NCBI GenBank assembly: GCA_028692765.1
Contig: JAQUWT010000010.1
Location: 1 to 37,514, forward strand
Reading direction: 5' to 3'
Origin: Patescibacteria group bacterium
GTDB taxonomy: Bacteria > Patescibacteriota > Patescibacteriia > Patescibacteriales > UBA12465
Length of the DNA stretch: 37,514 bases
Below are positions 17,021 to 25,113 of the stretch, piece after piece. A program made the translations under genes and the position numbers. The notes below the pieces were generated by a model. The model was not told where the DNA came from. It worked only from the letters and a program-made list of their open reading frames with translations, and did not search any database. Numbering within the stretch: position 1 is the stretch's first letter; every line of letters starts with the position of its first letter.

Positions 17021-19987
17021 ATGTCCGCTGGTTTTAAATCAAAACTCAATAGCGAACAGGAACGGGCGGTAAAACATCGCCAGGGTCCTTTATTGGTTGT
17101 GGCCGGCGCCGGCACCGGCAAGACGACTGTTTTGGTAAATCGTCTTGCTGATATTTTGTTAAATGATAAATTAGGCAGCGACCAGGCCTTGCTTCTTACC
17201 TTTACCGAGAAGGCGGCTCAAGAAATGGAAGAGCGCGCCGACCGCCTCCTTCCTTATGGCTATTTGGATTTATGGATTAGCACTTTCCATGGCTTTTGCG
17301 AAAGAATTTTAAGGGAGCATGCTTTAGATATCGGTTTACCTTCGGATTTCCGCGTGTTGAGCGCCACTGAACAATGGATGATGTTGAAACAGAATCTGGA
17401 TTTGTTTGATTTGGATTATTATCGTCCTTTAGGCAATCCGACCAAATTTATCGCTGAATTGTTAAAGCATTTCTCCCGATTGAAGGATGAAAATATCAAT
17501 CCGGATGAATACTTGGAATATGCCGCCGCTTTGTTGGCCGACGGTGACCAGGCTCTTTCCGGCGCCCCCGGCAAGAGGGGGGGTGATGATGACGGCGGCG
17601 CCATGGAAGCCGGGCGTTATCGGGAGTTAGCCGGAGCTTATCAGACCTATAATAAATTATTACTCGACAATAGCTGTTTGGACTTCGGAGATTTAATACT
17701 TTATACGCTTAAATTATTCCGTCAGCGCCCGAATATATTGCAAAGTTACCGCCGGCAATTCACTTATATCATGGTGGATGAATTTCAGGATACGAATTGG
17801 GCGCAATATGAATTAGTGAAGCTTCTGGCCGCTCCCGCTAACAATCTGATGGTGGTGGGCGACGATGACCAGGCGATTTATCGTTTCCGCGGCGCTTCCT
17901 TGGCCAATATCATGCAGTTTAAAGATGATTTTCCTGAGGCAATAGAAATTATCTTGACCGATAATTATCGTTCGCGCCAGGACATCCTTGATATTTCCCA
18001 TAATTTTATCCGCCACAACGACCCTAATCGTTTAGAAGACAGATTGTCGATAGACAAGTCTTTGCGCGCTCGGGGCAAAGAGTCATCAAAAGGCTTGCCG
18101 CCGGCTTTCTATCTGCTGGAAAGCCAAGAAGACGAATTGTCTTTTGTGTCCGAAAAAATACTGGATATTTATCAGCGCCAGGAGAGCGCGGAGTCCGGAG
18201 CGGCTTGGTCCGACTTTGCCGTTTTGGCCCGATCCAATGATACGGCTGATTTATTTGTGAAAGAGTTAAGCCGCCGCGGCATTCCCAATCAATTTGTGTC
18301 GTTGCGCGGCTTGTACTATAAGCCGATTATTCTCGATTGCCTGGCCTATTTGCGCTTGCTTGATAATTATCATGAGTCTTCCGCTCTGTTTAGGGTTTTA
18401 AATTTAGAACCTTTCAAAATTTCTCATGCCGATATCATCAGTTTAAATCGTTTTGCCCGCCGTAAAGCTTGGTCATTATTTGAAACCTTGCAGAAAGTGG
18501 AGGCAGTGAGTGATCTCAGTCCGGAGGCGGTGCCGCCGATTAAATTTTTAATGCGTTTAATCGAACAGCATTCGGCGCTGGTCAGCGGTTCTTTGCCCAG
18601 TTTAATCTTTTTTAAATTTATCGAAGAATCCGGGCTGGTAAAAGGCTTGGATATTGACCGCGATCAAGAAATTTTTTCCTACCTTAATCAATTTTACCAA
18701 AAGATTAAGCGTTTTGAAGAAAACGCCCCGGAAACTCGCCTGCCCGATTTTATGGCCGCGATGGAGTTAGAATTGGAGGCCGGCGAGAGCGGCGCTTTAC
18801 GCTTAGATTTTGCCGATGCCGATACGGTAAAAGTGATGACTGTCCATGCCGCCAAGGGCTTGGAGTTTCCTTACGTCTTTGTGGTTAATTTGGCGGACAA
18901 AAAATTTCCGACCATCAATCGCGGCGATAAAATATCTTTACCAGAGGCAATTATTAAGGAGCCCTTGACCGACACTAAGGACGCCCATTTAGAGGAAGAA
19001 AGACGCCTTTTCTATGTGGCTATGACCAGAGCCAAGCAAGAATTATATTTAACCAGCGCTAAAGATTACGGCGGCGTCCGAGAAAAGAAGGCATCGCGTT
19101 TTATCGACGAGGCCGGCCTGGCGTCCGTGCTCGTTCCGGCCGAAAAACTAAAGAATGAACTATGGCGAGATTTATCGATTGGCGGCGGGCAAATTATCCC
19201 TTCAGATTTGTCTCCGGAACACCTGCCGAAACGTTTTTCCTTTTCCCAATTGGCCGCTTACAAGACTTGTCCTTTACAGTATAAATTTGCTTTTATCTTG
19301 AAGGTTCCCGCTCCGGCGGATAAGCCCAGCCTTATCTTCGGCCGGGTGATGCATAATGTCTTTTATGATTTTTTAAAGCCTTTGAGCAATGGCCCTCAAG
19401 CCAGTTTGTTCGGCGATGTTGCCATTGACCCTGAGATTTTGAGTTTTAAGCGCTTGGAAAAGGTCCTGGCCGATTATTGGCTGGAAGACGGTTATGAAAG
19501 TGCCGCTCAGCGCGAAGAGTATAAGAAAAAAGCCAAAAAATCAATTCGCGCTTTTCATGAAGCCTTTTGCAATGCGGCCGTGCCTTCTCCTCTTTTTTTG
19601 GAAAAAAGCTTTTCTTTTAAAATCGGCGGCGAAACTTTAAAGGGCACGATTGACCGTGTTGATAGGCTTGATGGCGGAGTCGAGGTTATTGATTATAAGA
19701 CGGGCAGCCCTAAAGATAAATTAGATTGGGACAGCAAGCGCCAGTTGATTCTGTATCATTTGTTTTTGGAAGAAGTTTTACAAATCAAAGTTTTGTCTCT
19801 AAAATATTATTATGTCGAAGACGGCAGCTTTTTAGCCTTTCTGCCTAAAGAAACGGAAAAGGAAAAACTAAGAGAAGAAATAAAATCCCAGATTGAAGCG
19901 ATTAAAGCGCGGAATTTTTCGCCGCATCCTTCAGAAATGTGTAAACATTGCGATTTTAAGAATATCTGCGAATTTCGTCAGAGATAG
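17021..19987 (+). CDS. UvrD/PcrA-type helicase fused to RecB-type nuclease with Fe-S staple, 988 aa
   Basis: Residues 1-700 form a superfamily 1A helicase: Walker A GAGTGKTT (29-36), Walker B MVDEFQDTN (Asp253, Glu254), GDDDQAIYRFRG, motif V-like TVHAAKGLEFPYVFV and motif VI EEERRLFYVAMTRAK. Residues about 745-988 form a PD-(D/E)xK nuclease of the RecB/AddB class, with GTIDRVDRL and VIDYKTG. Four Cys (750, then 974, 977, 983 as C-x2-C-x5-C) fit the Fe-S cluster that staples AddB-type nucleases. One chain thus has both helicase and nuclease, as in Adn-type enzymes, for end resection in double-strand break repair. No AddA, AddB or RecB/C/D partner is in the window. ruvB lies two genes on. Confidence 0.94.
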   Translation: MSAGFKSKLNSEQERAVKHRQGPLLVVAGAGTGKTTVLVNRLADILLNDKLGSDQALLLTFTEKAAQEMEERADRLLPYGYLDLWISTFHGFCERILREHALDIGLPSDFRVLSATEQWMMLKQNLDLFDLDYYRPLGNPTKFIAELLKHFSRLKDENINPDEYLEYAAALLADGDQALSGAPGKRGGDDDGGAMEAGRYRELAGAYQTYNKLLLDNSCLDFGDLILYTLKLFRQRPNILQSYRRQFTYIMVDEFQDTNWAQYELVKLLAAPANNLMVVGDDDQAIYRFRGASLANIMQFKDDFPEAIEIILTDNYRSRQDILDISHNFIRHNDPNRLEDRLSIDKSLRARGKESSKGLPPAFYLLESQEDELSFVSEKILDIYQRQESAESGAAWSDFAVLARSNDTADLFVKELSRRGIPNQFVSLRGLYYKPIILDCLAYLRLLDNYHESSALFRVLNLEPFKISHADIISLNRFARRKAWSLFETLQKVEAVSDLSPEAVPPIKFLMRLIEQHSALVSGSLPSLIFFKFIEESGLVKGLDIDRDQEIFSYLNQFYQKIKRFEENAPETRLPDFMAAMELELEAGESGALRLDFADADTVKVMTVHAAKGLEFPYVFVVNLADKKFPTINRGDKISLPEAIIKEPLTDTKDAHLEEERRLFYVAMTRAKQELYLTSAKDYGGVREKKASRFIDEAGLASVLVPAEKLKNELWRDLSIGGGQIIPSDLSPEHLPKRFSFSQLAAYKTCPLQYKFAFILKVPAPADKPSLIFGRVMHNVFYDFLKPLSNGPQASLFGDVAIDPEILSFKRLEKVLADYWLEDGYESAAQREEYKKKAKKSIRAFHEAFCNAAVPSPLFLEKSFSFKIGGETLKGTIDRVDRLDGGVEVIDYKTGSPKDKLDWDSKRQLILYHLFLEEVLQIKVLSLKYYYVEDGSFLAFLPKETEKEKLREEIKSQIEAIKARNFSPHPSEMCKHCDFKNICEFRQR

Positions 19988-20008
19988 CTTAAATTAATCT
20001 CTATATCT

Positions 20009-20680
20009 ATGATAGGAAAATATTTTCGCTGGCGCTGGCTCTTATATTTATTGATTTTTGGCCTTTGGTCTTTGTGGCTCGTACAACAGCGCGTCAATTC
20101 TTTTAGCAGCTACATCGTTGATGATTGCCTGCATGATATTAAAGGGCAAAGGCCGGTCGTTTTGGTTTTGGGGGCGGCTGTTTATGAAAATAATCAGGTC
20201 AGTCCGGTGTTTGCCGACCGCTTGGAAACGGCTTTTGAATTATATCAGGCCGGCTTGGTGCGAAAAATTTTAGTCAGCGGTGACCATGGCCGAACCCTTT
20301 ACGATGAAGTTAATGCTGGTAAAGATTACCTTTTGGCTAAAGGGGTCCCGCCGGCCGATATTTTTTTAGACCACGCCGGATTTGATACTTACGATAGTCT
20401 TTATAGGGCTAAAAAGCTTTTTCAAGCCCAATCTTTTTTAATTTCCACTCAAGACTTTCATCTTAATCGTTCTCTTTATATTGCCAAAAGGCTTAATCTT
20501 GATGCCTGGGGCTGCCGGGCGGATAAGCACTTCTATCAGAATATCAAGCAAATGAAACAGCGTGAATGGCTAGCTAAGATTAAGGCTTGGCTGGATATAA
20601 ATTTGGGTTCAAAGCCGCGTTTTAGCGGGGAAATTTTTAATCTTGAGGGCGATGGTCGGCAAACTTGGGATGAACTATAA
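20009..20680 (+). CDS. SanA/YdcF-like DUF218 membrane protein, 223 aa
   Basis: An N-terminal membrane helix (about 9-26) is followed by a DUF218 fold. Its marks are [36 protein letters not shown], and the [15 protein letters not shown] segment, where the Asp and the Thr/Ser before it are conserved. Relatives include E. coli SanA (vancomycin resistance at high temperature), ElyC and YdcF, all tied to envelope or peptidoglycan precursor metabolism. The bulk probably faces outward. It ends 10 bases before the ruvB start and begins 21 bases after the helicase-nuclease gene. The biochemical activity is not established for the family. Confidence 0.88.
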   Translation: MIGKYFRWRWLLYLLIFGLWSLWLVQQRVNSFSSYIVDDCLHDIKGQRPVVLVLGAAVYENNQVSPVFADRLETAFELYQAGLVRKILVSGDHGRTLYDEVNAGKDYLLAKGVPPADIFLDHAGFDTYDSLYRAKKLFQAQSFLISTQDFHLNRSLYIAKRLNLDAWGCRADKHFYQNIKQMKQREWLAKIKAWLDINLGSKPRFSGEIFNLEGDGRQTWDEL

Positions 20681-20690
20681 TAATAAATTT

Positions 20691-21707
20691 ATGACGCATG
20701 AAGAGCGCCTGCTTGACCCGCAGGAGACAACTGAAGAAGCCGTCTTGGATAAATCTTTACGTCCGCGTTTTCTGCGTGAATATATCGGGCAAGAAAGTAT
20801 CAAGGCAAATTTAGAAATCGCCCTCTCCGCTGCCAAGCAGCGCCAGGAACCGGTTGAGCATATTTTATTATACGGCGCTCCGGGATTGGGAAAGACGACT
20901 TTAGCTCATGTGATTGCTAATGAGATGGGGGCTAATATTCGCATTACTTCCGGTCCGGCGATTGAAAAAAGCGGCGATTTGGCGGCGATTCTAAGCAATT
21001 TAGAGGAAGGCGATATTCTGTTTATCGACGAAATTCATCGTTTGCCGAAAGCAGTGGAAGAGATATTATATCCGGCAATGGAAGATTATGCTTTGGATAT
21101 CGTGATGGGCAAAGGACCGAGCGCAAGGACCTTAAGATTGGACTTGCCTCGCTTTACTATTATCGGCGCCACTACTTTGGCCAGCCTCCTCTCCGCTCCT
21201 TTGCGCGACCGTTTCGGCCTTTCTCATCATTTAGATTTTTATTTGCCGGCGGAAATGGAAAAGATTATTGCCAGAAGCGCCAATATTTTAGAGATTGCTT
21301 TGCCCGCGCCGGCCGCTACCGCCATTGCCGGTCGTTCTCGGCGTACGCCCAGAATCGCCAATCGCCTGCTTAAAAGAGTGCGCGATTATTGCCAAGTAAA
21401 AAATAAAGGAGAAATCAGCCTTGAGGCCTGCGACCAAGCCTTTGCCTTATTGGCGGTGGATTATTTGGGTTTGGACGCGGTTGATCGCAAGATTTTGCAA
21501 ACTTTGATTGACAAATTTAAGGGCGGTCCGGTTGGCCTCAATACTTTGGCGGCCGCTACCGGCGAGGAAGCCGATACTTTAGAAAATATCTATGAGCCCT
21601 ATCTTCTACAGCTGGGATTTTTAGATCGCTCGCCGCGGGGGCGCTTGGCTACCGCAGCGGCCTATACTCACCTAGGCAGGAATTTTTCTGATGGCGGTAT
21701 TTTATGA
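20691..21707 (+). CDS. ruvB: Holliday junction branch-migration ATPase RuvB, 338 aa
   Basis: RuvB forms the hexameric motor that drives branch migration with RuvA. Walker A is GAPGLGKTT (62-70), Walker B is LFIDEIHRL, and the arginine finger region is PLRDRFG with Arg174, all in E. coli register. The C-terminal winged helix ([15 protein letters not shown] ... [14 protein letters not shown]) is complete. One oddity is Leu163 in GATTLAS, where RuvB normally has GATTRAG. I chose ATG 20691, which aligns with the family start; an in-frame ATG at 20643 lies inside the preceding gene. The stop overlaps the queA start (ATGA). ruvA and ruvC are not in the window. Confidence 0.97.
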   Translation: MTHEERLLDPQETTEEAVLDKSLRPRFLREYIGQESIKANLEIALSAAKQRQEPVEHILLYGAPGLGKTTLAHVIANEMGANIRITSGPAIEKSGDLAAILSNLEEGDILFIDEIHRLPKAVEEILYPAMEDYALDIVMGKGPSARTLRLDLPRFTIIGATTLASLLSAPLRDRFGLSHHLDFYLPAEMEKIIARSANILEIALPAPAATAIAGRSRRTPRIANRLLKRVRDYCQVKNKGEISLEACDQAFALLAVDYLGLDAVDRKILQTLIDKFKGGPVGLNTLAAATGEEADTLENIYEPYLLQLGFLDRSPRGRLATAAAYTHLGRNFSDGGIL

Positions 21708-22768
21708 AGCAAAAAACAATATCCTTGGAGGAATTTAATTATAATCTGCCTAAGCATCTTATCGCCCAATCCCCGGCTAAGCCGCGCGACCATGCTCGGC
21801 TTTTGTGTTTGGGCCGTTTAAGCGGCCATATTCGTCATTGCCGTTTTGATGATTTAAAAAACGAATTGCACTCAGGCGATGTTTTGGTAATTAATGATTC
21901 GAAGGTTTTTCCGGCGCGTTTAATCGGCCATAAGGACGGCAGCGGCGGTCAAGTAGAAATTTTTTTACATAAATTTATTCAAGACGGTCACTGGGAATGT
22001 CTAGTCGGCGGCCGCGTGCACTCCGGCTTAAAAATTATTTGCGGTCATGGTCTCCAGGCAATCTTAGAAACAGACCAAGGAAATGGCACTTGGCTGGTAT
22101 CTTTTAATAGAGGCGGACAGGCATTTTGGCGCTTGCTCGACCAAATTGGCCGGATGCCTTTGCCTCCCTACATTCAAGGTAGCGGCCGGCAGAGCTTGGA
22201 CAGACTGCGCTATCAGACGGTTTACGCCCAGGAAAAGCATAAGGGGTCGGTAGCGGCTCCGACTGCCGGTTTGCATTTTACCAAAAGAATGCTGGCAAGA
22301 TTAAGGCAAAAAGGGGTGGACATTGTGCCGGTAACCTTACATGTCGGTTTGGGTACATTTGCCGCCGTGAAAGAAGTCGATATCACTAAACATCAAATGC
22401 ATTCCGAGTTTGTGTCTATCAGCGCTAGCGCCGCTAAAGCGCTGGCGGCCGCGAAGAAGCAGAATCGGAGGATTGTGGCGGTCGGAACTACTAGTTGCCG
22501 TGTCCTGGAGTCTTACGGGCAAGAAATCAATCAGGGAAGATTATCGTTAGGGGAGGCGTATCAAGGATGGACTGATATTTTTATTTATCCTGGCTATAAA
22601 TTTGCCTTAACCGATGCCTTAATTACTAATTTTCACCTGCCTAAATCCAGTCTTTTAATGCTTGTTTCTGCTCTGGCCGGACAGAAAGCTATTATGGAGG
22701 CCTATCGCCAGGCCATCAAAGAAAATTATCGTTTTTACAGCTATGGCGATGCGATGTTTATTGGCTAA
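21704..22768 (+). CDS. queA: tRNA preQ1 S-adenosylmethionine ribosyltransferase-isomerase QueA, 354 aa
   Basis: QueA moves the ribosyl group of S-adenosylmethionine to 7-aminomethyl-7-deazaguanine (preQ1) in the wobble position of tRNA, giving epoxyqueuosine. Family landmarks: the N-terminal [20 protein letters not shown], then [28 protein letters not shown] (182-192), [15 protein letters not shown] (213 on), [13 protein letters not shown] and [18 protein letters not shown]. The length is normal. The ATG overlaps the ruvB stop by four bases, so the genes are coupled. It needs preQ1-tRNA made by Tgt from preQ1; no other queuosine gene lies in the window, and many small-genome bacteria salvage the base. 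Confidence 0.97.
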   Translation: MKQKTISLEEFNYNLPKHLIAQSPAKPRDHARLLCLGRLSGHIRHCRFDDLKNELHSGDVLVINDSKVFPARLIGHKDGSGGQVEIFLHKFIQDGHWECLVGGRVHSGLKIICGHGLQAILETDQGNGTWLVSFNRGGQAFWRLLDQIGRMPLPPYIQGSGRQSLDRLRYQTVYAQEKHKGSVAAPTAGLHFTKRMLARLRQKGVDIVPVTLHVGLGTFAAVKEVDITKHQMHSEFVSISASAAKALAAAKKQNRRIVAVGTTSCRVLESYGQEINQGRLSLGEAYQGWTDIFIYPGYKFALTDALITNFHLPKSSLLMLVSALAGQKAIMEAYRQAIKENYRFYSYGDAMFIG

Positions 22769-22787
22769 TAATTGAAATTTAATTGAT

Positions 22788-22816
22788 TTGCTTTTTTTAC
22801 TTTTTTGTGATATGCT
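22788..22816 (+). promoter_or_regulatory. Candidate lepB promoter
   Basis: TTGCTT (22788-22793), 17 bases, then TATGCT (22811-22816) preceded by TGA. Predicted start is near 22823, at the edge of the structured element that follows. Confidence 0.5.
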
Positions 22817-22820
22817 CTCT

Positions 22821-22881
22821 AAGCGTTGCTAACTGTCAGCCTTATTTATTAGGAATATGGCGGCGCTTGTTAGCAATTTTT
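22821..22881 (+). ncRNA. Structured leader element upstream of lepB
   Basis: TTGCTAAC (22826-22833) pairs perfectly with GTTAGCAA (22869-22876), and five T follow at 22877-22881, as in a terminator. Inside the loop a GCC/GGC plus TATT/AATA stem can form (about 22839-22861). AAGCG (22821-22825) can also pair with CGCTT (22864-22868), which crosses the main stem and so would form a pseudoknot or an alternative fold. The element starts where the transcript is expected to start and ends 5 bases before the lepB ATG. It could be an attenuator, a ligand-responsive leader or a short RNA of about 60 bases. I match it to no known riboswitch. Confidence 0.5.
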
Positions 22882-22885
22882 CATT

Positions 22886-23458
22886 ATGTTTAAGAAAACA
22901 CTCATTTTATTTTTTGAAGCGCTCAAGGTGGTGGCGATTTCTTTGGCCATTATTATTCCGGTGCGTTATTTTCTGATTCAGCCTTTTTATGTAAAAGGCA
23001 TGTCGATGGAATCCAGTTTTCATGACCATGAATACCTAATCATTGATGAAATCAGTTATCGCTTTCGTCCTATTACCAGAGGTGAAGTTATTGTTTTCCG
23101 CTACCCCTTGAATCCTCAGGAATATTTTATAAAGAGAGTAATCGGCTTGCCTGGGGAAAGCGTGCAGATTAAAGACTCGCAGGTAATTATTTATAATGAT
23201 CAGTACCCCGGGGGCCTGGTTTTATCAGAGTCGTACCTGGATGAGGGAACGCCGACCTATTCCAACAGTGATGATAAGATTAGCTTGGGTGCTGATGAGT
23301 ATTTTGTTTTGGGCGATAATCGCACCGCTTCTAAAGATTCACGCAGTTTCGGCGCGGTTAACCGCAGCTTTATCACCGGAAGAGTTTTTTTGCGCGGCTG
23401 GCCCTTCAATCGTGCGACTATTTTCAACCAGCCGATAGATTACAGCGTTTCTAAATAA
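22886..23458 (+). CDS. lepB: Signal peptidase I, 190 aa
   Basis: It cleaves signal peptides from exported proteins on the outer face of the membrane. A membrane anchor spans about 12-30. The catalytic serine is Ser40 in VKGMSMESS (usually SMxPT; here Ser-Ser replaces Pro-Thr). The general base is Lys83 in FIKRVIGLPGE, and the SPase signature GDNRTASKDSR is intact. It is of the short Gram-positive-like form with one N-terminal anchor. A structured leader precedes it and hisS follows after 14 bases. It is the likely processing enzyme for the giant exported proteins at the right end. Confidence 0.96.
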   Translation: MFKKTLILFFEALKVVAISLAIIIPVRYFLIQPFYVKGMSMESSFHDHEYLIIDEISYRFRPITRGEVIVFRYPLNPQEYFIKRVIGLPGESVQIKDSQVIIYNDQYPGGLVLSESYLDEGTPTYSNSDDKISLGADEYFVLGDNRTASKDSRSFGAVNRSFITGRVFLRGWPFNRATIFNQPIDYSVSK

Positions 23459-23472
23459 TTATTATTTTTTCT

Positions 23473-24831
23473 ATGCCCAGACCGAAGGCGAATGCCAAAA
23501 ACATGCCGGCTTTTAAAAAAGCCCCAGAGAGGAGAAGTGCTAAAGCGGTGCCTCGTCTTTTAGGTATGAAAGATATCGTGCCTTCAGAATACCGCTATTT
23601 TAGCGCTGTCTCCAACAAGGCCGCCTCTTTAGCTGAACTCTATAGTTTTAATGCTATTAAGACGCCCGCGATTGAAAGCGCGGATTTGTATAAGAAATCG
23701 ACCCGGCACAATAACGATAAAGAATTATACTCTTTAGACTGTGAAAAAGGGGAAAACGGCGTCTTACGTCCAGAACTTACCCAAGGGATTTTACGGGCTT
23801 ATATTGAAAATAATTTTTCCGAACTGCCCCAACCTGTCCGCCTTTATTCTATTGGCTCAGTTTTTAGAAAAGAAAAAATGCAGACCGGACGCTATCGCGA
23901 ATCAAATCAATTTAATCTTGAAGTTATCGGTGAAGACAAGCCGATGGCCGAGGCTTTACTGATTGCCGCCGCCTATAATTTTTTTCAAGATTTGCAAGCT
24001 AATTTTCAGATTCAAATCAACAGCCTGGGTAAAGCGGATTGCCGCAAGGAATATATCGGCAAACTTAACAGCTTTTACAAGGAGAGGGGGCGTCGTTCCA
24101 AGCTCTGCAATAATTGCAAGAAATATCTGGGCAAAAATATGATGGCCTTGCTGGATTGCAAGGAAGATGCCTGCCAGCACCTATTGCACGAAGCGCCCCA
24201 GATTGCCGATTGTTTATCTGATGAAAGCCGGAATCATTTTGCCAAGGTGCTGGAATATCTAGACGAGCTCGGCATCCCCTATAACTTTAATCCTTATTTG
24301 GTGCGCGGTCTCAGTTATTATAATGATACTGTGTTTGAATTTTGGCCCCTTAATGACGAAGGTGTAGCTTCCAGCAAATTAGCTTTGGCCGGAGGCGGAC
24401 GTTATGATAATTTGGTAGAAAGCTTAGGCGGGCGTCCAACTCCGTCCGTCGGCTTAGCCATCGGCCTGGAAAGAGTTGTGGCAAAGGTAAAAGATCGCTT
24501 GACTCTGCCTAATTTTAAAGAAGAGGTAATATTTCTGGCACAGTTGGGAGACCAAGCTAAGATTAAGTCTTTGATTCTTTTTGAAGAACTGCGCCGAGCC
24601 GGCTTTAATGTCCGCCAGTCTTTTTCAACCGACAGCCTTAAGAACCAGATGGAAGAGGCTACGCGTTTAAACGCCAAGGTCAGTTTGATTTTAGGCAAGA
24701 AAGAAGTTATGGACGAAACTATTATGCTAAGAGACATGGAGTCCGGTGTTCAAGAAACGGTGGCTTTTAAGAAAATAAAAGATAAGTTAGAAAAAAAAGT
24801 AAATAGAAAGGAAGGTGTAATTTATGGCTGA
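23473..24831 (+). CDS. hisS: Histidyl-tRNA synthetase, 452 aa
   Basis: Class II synthetase that charges tRNA-His. Motif 2 appears as VFRKEKMQTGRYRESNQF (around residue 140), the histidine-A loop region as LVRGLSYYNDTVFEF, and motif 3 as GGGRYDNL followed by VGLAIGLERV. The C-terminal anticodon-binding domain (about 350-440) is complete. A Cys-containing insert (LCNNCKKYL ... LDCKEDAC) is of the type seen in several bacterial HisRS. The first 35 residues are a basic extension before the usual start. The stop TGA overlaps the rpsU start by 8 bases, and the rpsU Shine-Dalgarno lies inside the last hisS codons. Confidence 0.96.
   Translation: MPRPKANAKNMPAFKKAPERRSAKAVPRLLGMKDIVPSEYRYFSAVSNKAASLAELYSFNAIKTPAIESADLYKKSTRHNNDKELYSLDCEKGENGVLRPELTQGILRAYIENNFSELPQPVRLYSIGSVFRKEKMQTGRYRESNQFNLEVIGEDKPMAEALLIAAAYNFFQDLQANFQIQINSLGKADCRKEYIGKLNSFYKERGRRSKLCNNCKKYLGKNMMALLDCKEDACQHLLHEAPQIADCLSDESRNHFAKVLEYLDELGIPYNFNPYLVRGLSYYNDTVFEFWPLNDEGVASSKLALAGGGRYDNLVESLGGRPTPSVGLAIGLERVVAKVKDRLTLPNFKEEVIFLAQLGDQAKIKSLILFEELRRAGFNVRQSFSTDSLKNQMEEATRLNAKVSLILGKKEVMDETIMLRDMESGVQETVAFKKIKDKLEKKVNRKEGVIYG
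24807..24817 (+). promoter_or_regulatory. Strong Shine-Dalgarno for rpsU
   Basis: The tract AAAGGAAGGTG within the last codons of hisS holds AAGGA and AGGTG, both complementary to the anti-Shine-Dalgarno, ending 6 bases before the rpsU ATG. No other start I inspected in this window has a comparable site. Confidence 0.7.
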
Positions 24832-25054
24832 TTTTAAAAGAAAACCCGGCGAAAGTTTTGAGAGTTTCTTGCGTAAATTCAAGAAAGGCTTAAAAAATAG
24901 CAAACGTCTAGAGAAAGCGCGTTCCAAGCAACACTTGGAGCCGAAGAAAACCAAAAGACAACAGAAAAAGTATGCTTTGATTAGTATCGAGACCCAGCGT
25001 AAAAAAGAATATTTGCGCAAGACCGGCAAATTGGAAGAAACTCAGAATAGATAA
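24824..25054 (+). CDS. rpsU: Ribosomal protein bS21, 76 aa
   Basis: A small, very basic protein with the bS21 pattern: an N-terminal SFESFLRKFKKGL helix matches the family's DVALRRFKR region, followed by a Lys/Arg-rich helix (LEKARSKQH) and a basic tail. In the 30S subunit bS21 sits beside bS18 and bS11 near the 3' end of 16S rRNA, close to the anti-Shine-Dalgarno. It starts inside the end of hisS (8-base overlap), so translation is probably coupled, yet it also has its own strong Shine-Dalgarno. A bidirectional terminator follows at once. At 76 residues it is a little longer than the usual 58-71. Confidence 0.88.
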   Translation: MADFKRKPGESFESFLRKFKKGLKNSKRLEKARSKQHLEPKKTKRQQKKYALISIETQRKKEYLRKTGKLEETQNR

Positions 25055-25060
25055 TATTTT

Positions 25061-25093
25061 AAAAAATCACCTCAGTTAAAGGGGTGATTTTTT
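25061..25093. terminator. Bidirectional terminator between rpsU and rel
   Basis: AAAAAATCACC (25061-25071) pairs with 25083-25093. Two further pairs (one wobble) close a 7-base loop at 25074-25080. A run of six T lies on the 3' side of the stem on both strands, so it can end both the rpsU and the convergent rel transcript. Confidence 0.88.
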
Positions 25094-25113
25094 GATACTG
25101 CCGCCAGCGTTTT

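Noticed and set aside
20643-20690. Upstream in-frame start for ruvB
   Set aside because: It lies within the SanA-like gene; ATG 20691 gives exact register with E. coli RuvB.
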